A stretch of DNA of 64,000 nucleotides, from positions 99,563,447 to 99,627,446 of the forward strand of contig CM056573.1 in the NCBI GenBank assembly GCA_029721435.1. The letters run 5' to 3'. Numbering within the stretch: position 1 is the first letter of the stretch; the number at the start of each line of letters is the position of its first letter. The DNA is from Gymnothorax reevesii. Its lineage: Eukaryota; Chordata; Actinopteri; Anguilliformes; Muraenidae. The notes under the pieces were generated by a model. That model was given only the letters and a program-made list of their open reading frames with translations, was not told the origin of the DNA and searched no databases. Below are positions 33,150 to 44,746 of the stretch, piece after piece. Made by a program: the position numbers and the translations under genes.

Positions 33150-33405
33150 TGCTATCTCATTCAGTTGGGGGTGCTCCAGCTTTCAAAATTAGCTTGGTAG
33201 CTAGTCCTTGTTGATATTGTCCATAACTTGTAAAAGAGTCCGGTAAAAAGTGGTTTGCACAAACAAGGAGGTTCTTGCCGACGTGGATTGGGGCGTTACC
33301 GTCAAAAATAAAGAGTAACCACTCCACCATTTTTTTTCTTCAGAATCTGGGAGTTTGTGCAAGAATTGATGCTGATTTTGGCAGCCCACCACAGCCAGCA
33401 CGTTA
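33150..33405 (-). pseudogene. THAP zinc-finger remnant
   Basis: THAP domains are DNA-binding C2CH zinc fingers found in host regulators and in some DNA transposases. The minus strand reads VVGCQNQHQFLHKLPDSEEK (about 33345-33395). After a frameshift near 33300 comes VCANHFLPDSF (C-x2-H, 33247-33262), then QYQQGLATKLILKAGAPPT, matching the typical THAP end before the AVPT box. The first Cys is displaced by another indel and TGA follows the domain. A donor-like AGCT|GTAAGT lies just after it (33127-33132). Probably a dead transposon exon or processed relic; a decayed host THAP paralogue is possible. Confidence 0.7.
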
Positions 33406-33419
33406 GCCTTTCATCGGCA

Positions 33420-34745
33420 GCACTACCTTTTTTGACCTGTCGCTTGCGGGGGAAAATTGGCTTCCAGTCCTTTATCTGACTCGCTCCAGCACAGTTGTAA
33501 ATGAAAGGCCAGCTTACTCCAGATTGACCTGGTAGTCATATTGCACACTTTATGTGTGAGCAGACACACCAGTGAGTTAGTATATACAAGAAAAAGTTTA
33601 TTTTTCATAATATGTCCCCTTCAAAGCGCCAAATTTGACAATTTTAATATTTGTTTGTTTTTAATATTCGGTGTTTTATATCCTTTTGGTGTGTGTGATG
33701 TGGGTGAGTCCAGAGTACGTTTGTTCGGAGTATGAGAGCTTGTGCTCACAGCGCCTGCGGTGTCTTTCCTATTGTTTTGTTTTCTTCTCTGCTGCTGAAT
33801 TGCATTGAGTATTTTCATGTATTGTTTTAGTAATTTTAAACATTTTATCTTATAGGAAATGAAATTGCAATTATGGTCACATCATGTATTAATTGCGATA
33901 CTGCCTTAGTACATCCTTTTTATGCTAATGAAGTTGCAATTCATGGTAATGTCTTCTATTTTTCTAATTAATTTTTTTTTGTGGGCCAAATTGTTAACCA
34001 GCCTCGTTGCTTGGCTGAATTTCTCACCCACTATAAATAAAGATTACTGAATTGAATGGAAATGATGACACAGACCACATGTCCATGTCATATCTTTTCT
34101 AATTTTTTCCAGTGCGACAAGCGGAAGTGTTAAACTTTCCTTGATGAAGTTCTCGGTCAGAAAAGTTTGCCTTGCTTTACGTCATGGAAACTATAATACA
34201 GTGATAGTTCATATAAATATCAACAGATCGCTTAAGTTTTATGTAAATTGGACAATTCCAAAACCCAGACAGCGGAACTGGTGGGCGGCTATTTAGCATC
34301 ACAATTGTCTGGATTTGGGCTGACTGAAAATATCGTTTTTAATATTCAATGTCCAAGTCAAGCTGGAGTTGAAAAAATTCTGACATTTTTACTGGATTTC
34401 TATGTCTTGCTTGCAATGGCCCCATCCGACTGTTGCTTTCACAAAGTCATTCTTTTCCGTGAATGTTCCTGAAAGATTCAATTTGTATCAGTTTAAGTCA
34501 GTATTGGTATCGGTGTGGTACAATTGGTATAAGTTGGTGAATTAGCAGAAAACATTGCTATTGGATGGTATTGAGGGTAGTGAGGGAAAAAAATACACTC
34601 AAGTACCTGTACCCTAGTTAAGTGATTGCACTGCTTCAAAAGATTTTCCAAATCGATAAAAATTTAATGATGGGCGATAATGTGATAATGAGACCAATGG
34701 GTGGTATCGTGGTGGCTTTCTCCATATTTTTACACAGTCTATGTA
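33420..34745. other. No gene recognised
   Basis: AT-rich, no domain or repeat recognised apart from short T-runs. Nothing supports a gene. Confidence 0.55.
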
Positions 34746-34747
34746 AA

Positions 34748-35122
34748 TAAAACATCCATCCATCCATTTTCTATACCCGCTTATTCCTCACTAGGGTCAC
34801 GGGGCGAGCTGGAGCCTATCCCAGCTGACTACGGGCAAAGGCAGGGACCCACCCTGAACAGTTTGCCAATCCATCGCAGGGCGCACACACCATTCACACA
34901 CCATACACTCTCACAGTCATACCTATGGGCAATTTGGTGTCTCCAATTAGCCTGATATGCATGTCTTTGGACTGTGGGAGGAAACCGGAGTACCCGGCGA
35001 AAACCCACGCAACACGGGGAGAACATGCAAACTCCACACAGAAAGGCCCCAGGCCGGATTCGAACCCACGACCTTCTTGCTGTGAGGCAGCAATGCTAAC
35101 CACTGTGCCACCGTGCTGCCCT
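34748..35122 (-). mobile_element. tRNA-derived SINE with (GGAT)n tail
   Basis: On the minus strand it begins GGGCAGCACGGTGGCACAGT. The A box TGGCACAGTGG is at 35100-35110 and a perfect B box, GGTTCGAATCC, at 35056-35066. The body continues with GGAGTTTGCATGTTCTCCCC and CCAAAGACATGCATATCAGG, and it ends in repeated GGAT (34750-34762). This is a familiar teleost repeat whose 3' part resembles a LINE tail. It is full-length or nearly so. Confidence 0.8.
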
Positions 35123-35383
35123 AAATAAAACATTAAACCACAAAATAACCAAAATAACAAAGAATTTACAACACATGCACTTCCTCGTTTACACTGCCAC
35201 GCTTAGGCCTCCAAGGCAGTAGCCAAGTTTACATGTGCCAATTTTTTCCATTCTGAATGAAATTATGCCAATTAATGATTACAAACAAATAGTTTACATA
35301 AACACTGCACAAAATGATTGGATAGTATCATGTGCACATTTACATGAAAAGTGCTATTGAAATGCTCTATTTATAGTGGTAGA

Positions 35384-36388
35384 CTGGCGGCTGATAAGAT
35401 TTCTGTGAAGCCAAGAAAAGAGAAATATACTTTCGGATTGGACCAGTTTGTCAAAAGGGAGAATATTTATTGGAAGCATACAGGCATACAAGAATACATT
35501 AGGTCTAGCGAAATGGCTCTGTTCTAAGAGATCCCTGCCTGTACAAGCATGGAACCAAAGGCAAGGAGCTGCAACTAACCCCCATCCATGGAACAGAGCC
35601 TACAGCAACAATGATCTCAAAGGAAGAGACATTGTTCTTGAACAGCCATTTAGTTAAGTTTCGTTATAAAGGAACAGGATTAAGGAATGCAAACAGTATA
35701 CAGGTGGACCTGGGGAGGAGGAGGGTTGTTGAGCAAACACACTGAGGAGCCGCTTCTCAGGATGAGCTTAATTAAGCCAGCATATAATTGGTCCAGCAAT
35801 CATCTGACAGCAGAGTCAAACGACAATCATGAGAACTCAGGTTGATTCAACGGAGGGAGAAGTCTCCCTGTTAGAAGGCTTGACTCCCTAGCCTATCAGA
35901 ATTTACGACGATGCTCCATATATGAAGTGCTCTATGTGCAGTGGAAGCCCAGAGTCTGGCACAGTTTCTTCTTGAAGCTGATACAAGAGAAATATATTAT
36001 ACAAATTGCTCTATGTGTAATGACAGCCCAGCGGCTGGCATGATTTCCTGTGAAGGTGATTCAAGAGTAATACACCATATAAAGTGTACTTCATGTATTG
36101 ACTACCCAGCGGCTGACATCATTTCTCTTGAAGCTGTTTCAAGAGAATATCCTATAAGAAATTTACCATATATTGTGACAGTCCAATGGCAGGCACAATA
36201 TCTCTTGAAGCTAATTTATGAGAAATACATTAAGTGTACGAAGTACAGTGACAGTCCGCCAGCTGGCTTGATTTCTTCTCAAACCTATTTGAGAGTATCC
36301 AATATGAAATGTAGTAGGCGCTGTGATAGCCTGACAACTGGCACAATTTCTCCAGAAGCCAAGTCAAGAGAAATATCCTATATGGGGG
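35384..36388 (+). repeat. Second array of the 78-bp hairpin repeat (6 copies plus one detached)
   Basis: Units with GACAGCCCAGCGGCTGGC, ATTTCTCTTGAAGCTG and TTCAAGAGAAATAT start near 35947, 36026, 36104, 36181, 36254 and 36329 (spacings 73-79 bp). A further unit is detectable at 35384-35430, separated by about 490 bp of unrelated DNA. TCTCTTGAA..TTCAAGAGA can fold into a hairpin in most units. Units are more diverged than those at 7655-7925 and run in the opposite direction. A long open frame across it (from a GTG at 35941) reflects the repeat, not a proven gene. Confidence 0.82.
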
Positions 36389-36638
36389 TGTTCTGCGGTA
36401 GTTTCTTGGATATATATTTTTTAAAATTTATACTCCTAATGCCTGTTACATGTTTGGACTGCTTTTATCATACTCCACATTTTTGGGGCGGTTGCTTGAT
36501 AAATAGCGAGTTCTCAGTTGAAAAATGTGTCAGCTAGACCCGCTTGCAGTGGGCTGCCACGTCAGTCACTGAGTCCCCAGTGAAGTTACATGCTAATGAA
36601 GACATGCTGCACTGCATTAAAGTCATGATGGATGATTT

Positions 36639-36890
36639 ATGGGCTTAAATTGTTCAGAAATTCATGCCCATAATATCAAAGACTGTAAAGAAAGAAGTGA
36701 CAACCGCCTTGAGGCCGTCGGAGGAAAAAATTCAACACAAAACGGGACTATCTTGGACCTAGAGCCCTCAGCTAATAAGCATGATGACCAGCTAAGTAAG
36801 CTGCAAGCTAACATCACTCTGCTTTCTGCTACAGTGGAGTCTTTCAGCAAGAAATGTGAATATTTGGAAGTACAATCGGTGAAAGATCAG
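36639..36890 (+). pseudogene. Possible LINE ORF1 coiled-coil fragment
   Basis: Plus-strand frame with DDQLSKLQANITLLSATVES then FSKKCEYLEVQS, a heptad-like pattern similar to the coiled coil of L1/Tx1-type ORF1 proteins just before their RNA-binding domain. It stops at the edge of the Tc1 at 36895, so the RNA-binding domain is absent. Recognition rests on this short pattern only. Confidence 0.35.
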
Positions 36891-36894
36891 GACT

Positions 36895-37975
36895 GCATTT
36901 GGCCAGTTCAGCACATGGACTCTTCTTCTACAAAGCCATGCTGTGGTAATAGCTGCAGTATGTGGCTTTGCATTGTCCTGCTGAAGTACACAAGGCCTTC
37001 CCTGGAAAAAATGTTGTCTGAAGGGGAGCATATGCTGCTCTATAACCTTTATCTACCTTTCAGCATTCATGGTGCTTTCTTAAACATGCAAGTGTCCCAC
37101 AGTATATGCACTGATGCATCCCCATACCACCGGAGATGCTGGCTTTTGAATTGAACGCTGATAACAGGAGGGATGATCTTTTTTCTCTTTGGCCCGGAGG
37201 ACACGACGCCCATGATTTCCAACAAGAATGTCAAATTTGGACTCTTCTGACCTCAGGTCACTTTGCCACTTTGCTACAGTCCATTTTAAATGAGCCTTGG
37301 CCCACAGAACACAGTGGCGCTTCTGGATCATGCTCAACAATGGCTTCTTTTTTGCATGATAGAGTTTTAGGTGGCATCTGTGGACTGTGTTTACACAGTG
37401 GTTTCTTGAAGTATTCCTGGGCCCATTTAATAATGTCAATGACAGAATCATGGCGGTGAGTGATGCAATGGCGTCTGAGGGCCCGAAGATCACGGGCATC
37501 CAGTAAAAGGTCTTCGGCCTTGTCCCTTACGCACAAAGATTTTTCCAGTTTCTCTGAATCGTTTGATCATGTTATGCACTGTCGATGAGGAGACCTTCAA
37601 AGCCTTTGCAATTTGACGTTGAGGAACTTTGTTTTTAAAGTATTCCACATTTTTTTTTATGCAAGCCTTCACAGGTTGGAGAGTGTCTGGCCATCTTTAC
37701 ATCTGAGAGACCCAGCCTCTCTGAGACATCCCTTTTATAGCAAATCATGTTACACACCTGACGCCAGTTAACTTAATTACTTGCTAAGTGTTCTTTCAGC
37801 TGATTCTCTTATATATTAGATGTTTTTTCAGCCCTTTTTTGCCTGTGTCCCAACTTTTTTGAGACCTTTTGCAGCCAGATTTAAAATAAGCTCATTTTCT
37901 GGATAAAAATGTAAAATGTCTCAGTTTCAATATTTGAAATGCTACCTATGTTCTATTGTAAATAACGTATTGGCT
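36895..37975 (-). mobile_element. Tc1 family A copy, 3'-truncated
   Basis: Minus-strand element carrying most of a transposase; the outer 5' region (37690-37975) has TGTCCCAACTTTTTTGAGAC inverted. Both true ends are missing: the 3' side stops at 36895 inside coding sequence, and the final CAACCCCAATTCC end is not seen on the right. Confidence 0.78.
36900..37700 (-). pseudogene. Tc1 family A transposase relic
   Basis: The HTH part is KVPQRQIAKALKVSSSTVHN and MIKRFRETGKIFV (37540-37660). The centre is [36 protein letters not shown] (first catalytic acid region, the Asp read as Glu, about 37235), and [16 protein letters not shown]. Then GRPCVLQQDNAKPHT (second Asp, about 36955-37000) and VLNWPN, after which the final Glu segment is diverged. 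It is spread over at least three frames and inactive. Confidence 0.82.
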
Positions 37976-38095
37976 CATGTGATCTGAAAGTCATACTTAA
38001 ACAAATTTAATTTCAGGCAAAATCGTTACCTTTCTTCAGCTTAGCTTCAGTATGCATGACCTCCTTAATACCGTCATTTGATAATGCATCATCTT

Positions 38096-38203
38096 GTTGC
38101 TGGGTTAGCTCACTCGGTTAAGGCGCCGCATTTGCAGAGCAGTAATAACTACTACGGTGCGGGTGCAATCCCTGGTCGTACCGACCAGCAGTGGACGCTT
38201 TTT
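38096..38203 (+). other. tRNA-like segment (SINE head or tRNA pseudogene)
   Basis: GGTTAGCTCACTCGGTTAAG at 38103 resembles a tRNA D arm/A box, and GGGTGCAATCCC at 38161 a T arm/B box. GCTGG (38100-38104) could pair with CCAGC (about 38185-38189). A TTTTT run at 38199-38203 would act as a Pol III terminator. The length of about 90 suits a tRNA with a long variable arm, but box mismatches make a SINE head or pseudogene likelier than a working tRNA. Confidence 0.4.
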
Positions 38204-39373
38204 CAGAAAAACGCACGATTGGCTAAAGTGCTGGAGAGATGCAAATTGGGAACGGACAGGTGGGAAGGGAAATTAAAAATGATTTGCTTGTTCGTTGCTC
38301 AAGCGCCCCCTGTTGGCCAGCCAGGCGCTCATCAGTGAGATTCTAAGCTTGCTCGTTTTCGGGTATCCTCCGCTCTCGTTCAGAACTTGCAATAGTTTCA
38401 ACCAATGAGTTGAGATGCAGGGGCTGAGAGGCGTGTGCCTCGTAGTAGAGCCGCAAACTGGCTCTCTCTCCTGGGCTGGCAGCAGGGGGCTGCATAACAA
38501 AAAAACTTGTACATAGTTTTCAGATTGGGCATTCCAGATACGGGTGGGATTGGAGCCTAATTTATTAAAAAAAAAAAAAGATAATGAATCATCTTGTGTA
38601 TACTGCTTGAGGAGCAAAAGTAGTTAAGCGCTAGTTCATTGAAGTGGATTCAGTGCAATATTTTCAATTCACAGTGGAAAAAATATCTGAGTCTCAAAAG
38701 AGCAAAAAAAAATCATTAAGAAGTCAGGAAAACTTGACAGTGGTTAGTGGTATGGATAAAGACCAATTAATTTAGCATGATTTGCTGAGTATAACGTAGC
38801 TCAGCCACTAACTGGACATTTCAGCTACTAACTGGACAGCTCAGCTGTATATAACATACAACTGGCTAGCTTAATTGAGGAATTGTTGCATGGTTTGGAC
38901 TTGGTACTATATTAAAAATTTAGCCTTTAGCCCAAGCTATCTTTCTGTAGAATTTGTTATTTTGCCAGCTGTCATCTGGATTGCCCCAGCTTTTGAAGTT
39001 CATACAGATTGTTGTTGCTGAAGCTACATCTCAACAGGCTAATTTACTAACTTTACTAACTAATTTACTAACTAACTTAACTTACTAACTAACTTAACTA
39101 ATTTTTGGAAGCTCTTATCCTTGCTAATTGGCTGATAGGCTGGACGTTTTATGAGCATATTTTGCTTAATGCGACAAGAATGGAATGAGAAGTTTATTTT
39201 TCTACATAATTGACAAATAATCAATATTTACATTCAATTCACAATTTTTAAAAGTGAAAATACACTTTTCCATTCTATAAAATGTTATTTGATTGATTTT
39301 GTGACTGTTTGCCATGATGGTAACCAGGTCCTTTTTTTCCTTATGCAATTTCATACCAAAACCCAAAAGCCTA

Positions 39374-39665
39374 CTGACTTCAACTGAGGCAAGTGAGGCC
39401 TGCAGTTCTTTAGATGTTATTCTGGGTTTTTTGTGACCTCCTGAATGAGTCGTAGCTGCACTCTTGGAGTAATTTTGATAGGCTGGTCACTCCTGGGAGG
39501 GTTCACCACTGTTATTTTCTCCATCAGTAGACATAATGGCTCTCACCATGGTTCTAAAGCCTTAGAAATTCCAGACTGATAGATGTTATTGACTTTTTTT
39601 CTCATCTTTTATTGAATTTCTTAAGATCGCGGCATGATGTGTTGCTTTTCAAGATCTTTTAGCAC
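39374..39665 (-). mobile_element. Tc1 family B fragment
   Basis: The minus strand covers the family N-terminal transposase region. AACTGCAGGCCTCACTTGCC corresponds to the ELQASLAS segment, and ATGCCGCGATCTTAAGAAAT (about 39615-39635) to the start codon area. Both ends and the catalytic domain are absent. Decayed. Confidence 0.72.
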
Positions 39666-40187
39666 ATTTTTGTCAAAAAAAAAAAGGTAAGCAAAGAAGA
39701 TCGTTCTGATTTGTTAATATTCCTTGCTCACCACATTAAAACACTATACCAAGATGCACTGAAATCTAAGAGTAATGAATTTTGTGAAAAAGTGAACTTT
39801 ATTGTGATTACTTGAAAAAATGCAATATATCCGCAGAAGTGTGAAGTCCAATGCCGGTCTGTCAATATCAAGACATAAAAATTACCAGGTTTCTGTAATA
39901 ATCTGTGGTACGCCTCAGCGTGTTGTACACAGTTCTTTTTGTGCATTTCTGCTGCTAAATGTAGCCAAAAAGTCAGTCAGAAATGACAGTGATATTTTGT
40001 TTTGCCCAAAACAAGAGTTGCTATACAGCCTGAGCCTGTTGGCAGTGCGGGATTCTCCATCCCTGATTAGTTACAAGGCTATATTACAATTATCGTTAAA
40101 ACTGGCTTGGCGTTTTTCATGCTTAGAAATGAAAGCTGATGTTCAAGCATGCAAAACACTGGGATATATGATACCTTGCAGCCAGAC

Positions 40188-40309
40188 TGGGTCGCATTTC
40201 CCAAAAGCATAGCTGCTAAGTAAGTTAGCAACTTACGTAGTTTGTCCATTCACAGTCAATGGGCCCAACCATGTAAGTTAGCATCTGTGGTTTTTGGAAA
40301 CGCACCCCT
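40188..40309. mobile_element. Short foldback (MITE-like) element
   Basis: GGGTCGCATTTCCCAAAAGC at the left and, inverted, GGGGTGCGTTTCCAAAAACC at the right; both are followed by a GCTAACTTAC-type inner motif. The two halves fold on each other around AATGGGCCC. It resembles a teleost repeat family with TTTCCCAAAAGCAT ends. No protein. Confidence 0.55.
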
Positions 40310-41479
40310 GAACGAATATATACGGAAGACTTTCTGAGATATTGGCCATGTTAACTTTCTAACTAGAAGATCTGAATGAACAAGTTTGAAAGAGGTCATG
40401 TAAAATCATAAACCAGACTTGGCTGCAGCAAAGTAATCTGTATCAAATCCTTATTTGTTTTGAAAAGAAAAAAATGTAATTGTCAAAAACTATTTTGGAA
40501 TAGTTGGTTCATTATGGCTCATGCTACATAATATATTGTAAAGCAAAAATGCAGAAGAAATCCATCCTCATGCTATGACATTTAAAAAAAATAACACAAC
40601 TTCGCTTAAATAAATTCTATGCCAATTCATAGTTTTACACATACAGAACTGATATGGACAGCTGTTGTCTGCAAGAAAAAATGAACTGCTCCATGTCTCC
40701 CCTAAGACCTGGCCAAGGATAACAAAGGTATCACGTGATGTAACTGTGAGGTCTCTGCAGTTTCAGAGGTGAAACACATGTTAAACAAAGTGTAAAAATG
40801 CTGAAATGAAGAGAGCATGCCTTTTAGAAACAATTACCGATGCACGAATTTTACAAATTTGCTTTGAAATTAAATGTAATCAAATGGAATTGCCAGATTT
40901 GGCAAGACTTAGTAACTTTCAAATATGACTATCTTCATGCACTTTTACAGTTTTTACTCAATGCGTAAACACTAAGAGTGATTCTTGAGCCACTTGTATA
41001 CAGTACATCATTGTGTTTTGCTGCTTTGAAAGAGTAATTCATAATGTTCTTGTGTTTACCACTTTGTAGCAAAAATTCCATTTTGAAAAAGTATTGCTCA
41101 GTTTTGATCACAGAGTGTCATATTTAATTAGACGTGAAATGCATATACCAAAAGTGTTTTGTCATATTTGGCTTTTTAGTAGTGTTTTGACACAGTGACC
41201 CTAATTCTGCAAAAAGTATGTCAAAAATGGATGCATAAAAAATGATGTGCAATGTGTTTTATGTAACAGTCTGATAGCAAGAACCCTGGAGCTTTGGATC
41301 AGTGGAAATTCTGGTATGATGCGTGTGAATCCCCTGGAGGCCACTCCCCAGAGAACAAGCTAACTTCAGGGCTTCAGCTCTGGGTGTTCACTGTCATGAC
41401 TCATTACAGGTTAATTACAGAGTGAGGCCAAGTCTTGGAAGAGTACAAGCCGTGACGGGCACTGAACTCAGTACTCTGT

Positions 41480-41547
<68 letters not shown>

Positions 41548-42890
41548 ATCCACTGACCCTGGGGAACAAGCCAATGTGAAACTGACAATCTTAGTTGCCT
41601 TAGAATACTGAATTTATCTTGAGAACCTGGTACAAGTTCACTAAGGCGAAGCTGTTCCTTTTTTTTTTTTTCTTAGCTGCTTTAATAGCCAAATGAACAT
41701 ATGAGAGCACAAATTACAAAAATGAATGGCGAGCAAATTCCCACTCTTCCCCCGTTCCCCCTGCAGATCTGCCTCTGCTCACTACTTTCCTTTGCATCCT
41801 TTGCATAAAAATATAATTTCAAAGCAGTTATTAAAGAAACGCAGCTGGAACTGGCATTGTTCTCTCCCCCCCTCCCTCTCTCCCTCACTGTCTCTCTCTT
41901 TCCTCTCCTTCAGATCGTGTTCCCATTGTCAGACCATCGCAAATCTATCCAACTGTGGTCGCGGCGAGCAGGGAGTGGAGATTTTTCCACTGGCACACTG
42001 TGTCTGTGCTGTGCTTGAGTTATCAGAGATGTGCGTGACACTAACAGAGCTAATGGACTCCAGATGGAGGGGGAGGTGATGCAGAGTACAGGGAAAGATA
42101 TAGCAGGAGTATGCAACAGAAAGGACTAAGCACAGTTCATTGTAAGCTGAGCTGAAGAAGTTCCCATTTTCCCCATTTTCTGTTGGTCTGTCAGTGTATT
42201 AAACGTGTGTGCGTACACTTGCTTGTGAGCGTGAATACACATGGTATGTGCTTGTTTGAGTGTGCCCTCACATCTATAGGAATGCGCAACACTGTTACAC
42301 TATGCCCGCACCACAGCTGGCAATATGCACTATCATGTAAAAACTTCGGGAACCTTCACCAGCCTCTGACTGATGTGTCAACCTTGCAGGAACTGCTAAC
42401 TAAATTCTGGCTTGGATCAGGTTATGGTGGCTTGTTTTGAGGTCAGAAGCTTCCCTTGTTGTAACACATATCTTCATGCTGTTGGCAGTATTTTTATACT
42501 CTCAAAAAAAAAAGAATGAGCACTAAACCATTAATCCTCTTGAATACCTTGCAACACAGGGTGTAGCACACTTCTAAAACAGTGATTTTGAAACTTGCAT
42601 CTTCATCTCTGATGAGGTCTCTAAGGACATTGAGTGCTTGGGCTGCGGAAAGCATAGTCATTCTGTTAAAATCTTGCTAGCAAATAAAACCGCAGTCCTG
42701 TTGCCTGCAAACAGTCAGCTGCTCGCAAATAAATAAATACATCTGTCCAGAATCTCAGGAGCGCCGACGGTGAAAGACTGGCTGGCAGTGGGGCAAAGTT
42801 TGGATTTCGCAAAGTGGCTGCATGTGTCCATTACATCTTATGGGTTTGAGTATGATAATATCCCAATCAATCACGTATCCCTTGCAGCAT
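40310..42890. other. No gene recognised
   Basis: Mostly unassigned. The only clear feature is the GT repeat listed separately. A pyrimidine-rich stretch (CTCTCTCC repeats, 41860-41910) is low complexity. Short frames on both strands have no domain. Confidence 0.5.
41481..41542. repeat. (GT)n microsatellite
   Basis: About 30 GT units, interrupted once by TCTG at 41511-41514. Confidence 0.95.
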
Positions 42891-42894
42891 ATGA

Positions 42895-43050
42895 GTCTAC
42901 CTTTGGTGATTTGATTCAGTCTGCTCCATTCTTTCACCAACGCCTGACCAAGTTCATCTAACGTGGCTGGTGGCCTTTCACGTTGATGCACACGTCTGCC
43001 CAAGATGTCCCAGACATTTTCAGTGGGGGAAAAGTATGGAATCAAATTTG
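42895..43050 (-). pseudogene. Tc1-like transposase C-terminal scrap
   Basis: The minus strand reads FSPTENVWDILGRRVHQRER then PPATLDELGQALVKEWSRLNQ. FSPTEN is the SPDxxPIE segment with the final catalytic Glu, and the rest is the usual C-terminal helix. It matches the subgroup with WDxLGRRV more than families A-C. No terminal repeats remain nearby, so it is an old fragment. Confidence 0.7.
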
Positions 43051-43054
43051 TGTC

Positions 43055-44745
43055 AAAAGTCACATGTGCAAATTCTATTACTCCGCACGCACAGAATGGC
43101 ACCTACGCACATAAAAATGATCAAGCGCACAAAGCAGCCAGCTTGCACAAGGAAACTTCTACTTCTCCAGTGCTGGAGGGCATGCACGCTCTCACAAATT
43201 CATATTTCCCTTGTGAAGTTAATTTCTGCTGGTGCCAGAGGGCATGCACGCTTTGCTCGAAACTGATTTCTGTTCATACGGAACACAGACAATTAGGGGC
43301 GGAAACGGAGGCTGCTTATCCTCTCATAACTCGTAACTTTCAACGATATCACGCACACACAACCTCCTGCAACGTAGAATAACAGCTTTCGTTATCTAAC
43401 TTAAACAAGTCAGATATACGTGATTTCATAGCCATTTTACTCTACTAGCAACAGGTTCGGCGCTGAACACTAATGAGGTTATCAATAAATTGCAGGTGCA
43501 CCGATTTAATGGCTTGCTTAGCAATTATGCCATGACGGCCCGCTATTCTGCAATGTGTGCAATCGAATATGTTCATGAGGAAAAATCTTAGCAAATGACC
43601 ATCATAAGTTGGCAATATGATATTGTTTTTGCTGTAATGTTATTAGCTAGGCCTTATCTGTCATAGGTAGGAACATAGCAGGTGCCTATTCTTTGCGGCG
43701 CTGACTGCTTCCCAGCTTGTTCATTTAAATTCTTGGGATGCGGGAGGAATCGCTATTTTACACGTATTTCAATCCAGATGGCTTTACCATCAAGCTATAT
43801 TCTGCCAATTACCATGAAGGAAAATTCAAATATGAACGTTGGCTGCCTGTACTATCTATAGCCAACTGACTCCACGCATAGGCGCCGATTTTTGTGTACG
43901 CTGGTGAATGCTCAAAACCTAAAATAACTTGCTACTATTAAAAGAATTATAATAAATAATTAAAAAGCAGTAAAAAGCAAATGTTTTTGCAAGCTTTAAC
44001 CCACATGAACACCGCGCCCGGCCGCGCACACACGCACAGGTACACACACCGATGATACACATCACACAGAAAGAAATAGTCAGTACAACCCAATCAGTTC
44101 GAGAGGCCTGTCTAAATAAACAGCGTCGACCAAATCCACAATCCTACACAGGAACTGGTTATACAATATCATAGCCAGAAACTATATGCAAACGCAGGGC
44201 TCCCCGTAGTGCTGGAAGTAACTGAACCATGACATACTTTTCAGCACCTTACCAGCTCCATTCGTTCATTAATCACTCCCTGATATTCTGCTGTCAACGC
44301 TCAGCGGTGCTACCAAGCTTAGATGAGACAGATATGATTATCAATTAAAAATTCAAGGACACACTCCTACAAAGTAATAACCACGGCCACCAAGATTGCA
44401 TTAGTAAACAGACCCACATGAGCATAAATCATATAGCAAATCCTCCATCCGAAACAAATCTGACATCACCTCATTTGCACAGTGCTGCAGTACACCCATC
44501 AAAACACTGCGTAACTGTAATGGTCAAGAGGCCAAAATATTAACACGTAAACAAATTGCGTGGTAGGCTATTGAACAACGTCATCCTACATCACAGCACA
44601 TGCAATCAAATCCATTCGATTGATAATCAATGTATAGGCCCACACAGCTACTACATGTTAAAAAACAAAAAAACTTTTTTGTTCGCTCACCGTTGATGTT
44701 AAGTTACTTCTTGATGAGGAAAGTGTTGCTCCTAGTAACCGTGTG
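43055..44745. other. No gene recognised
   Basis: No supportable gene. A 15-bp direct repeat (GAGGGCATGCACGCT) occurs at about 43176 and 43228. Otherwise unassigned. Confidence 0.5.
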
Positions 44746-44746
44746 T

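Noticed and set aside
34894..35160. 88-codon minus-strand frame
   Set aside because: It lies entirely in the tRNA-derived SINE and its flank.
35941..36537. 198-codon plus-strand frame that looks like a cysteine-containing repeat protein
   Set aside because: It has no ATG at its start (it opens with GTG), crosses diverged tandem DNA repeats of unequal length, and has no partner exon. Kept as a repeat; the coding idea is only a finding.
39820..40212. 130-codon plus-strand frame
   Set aside because: No domain, and it runs into the foldback MITE at 40188.
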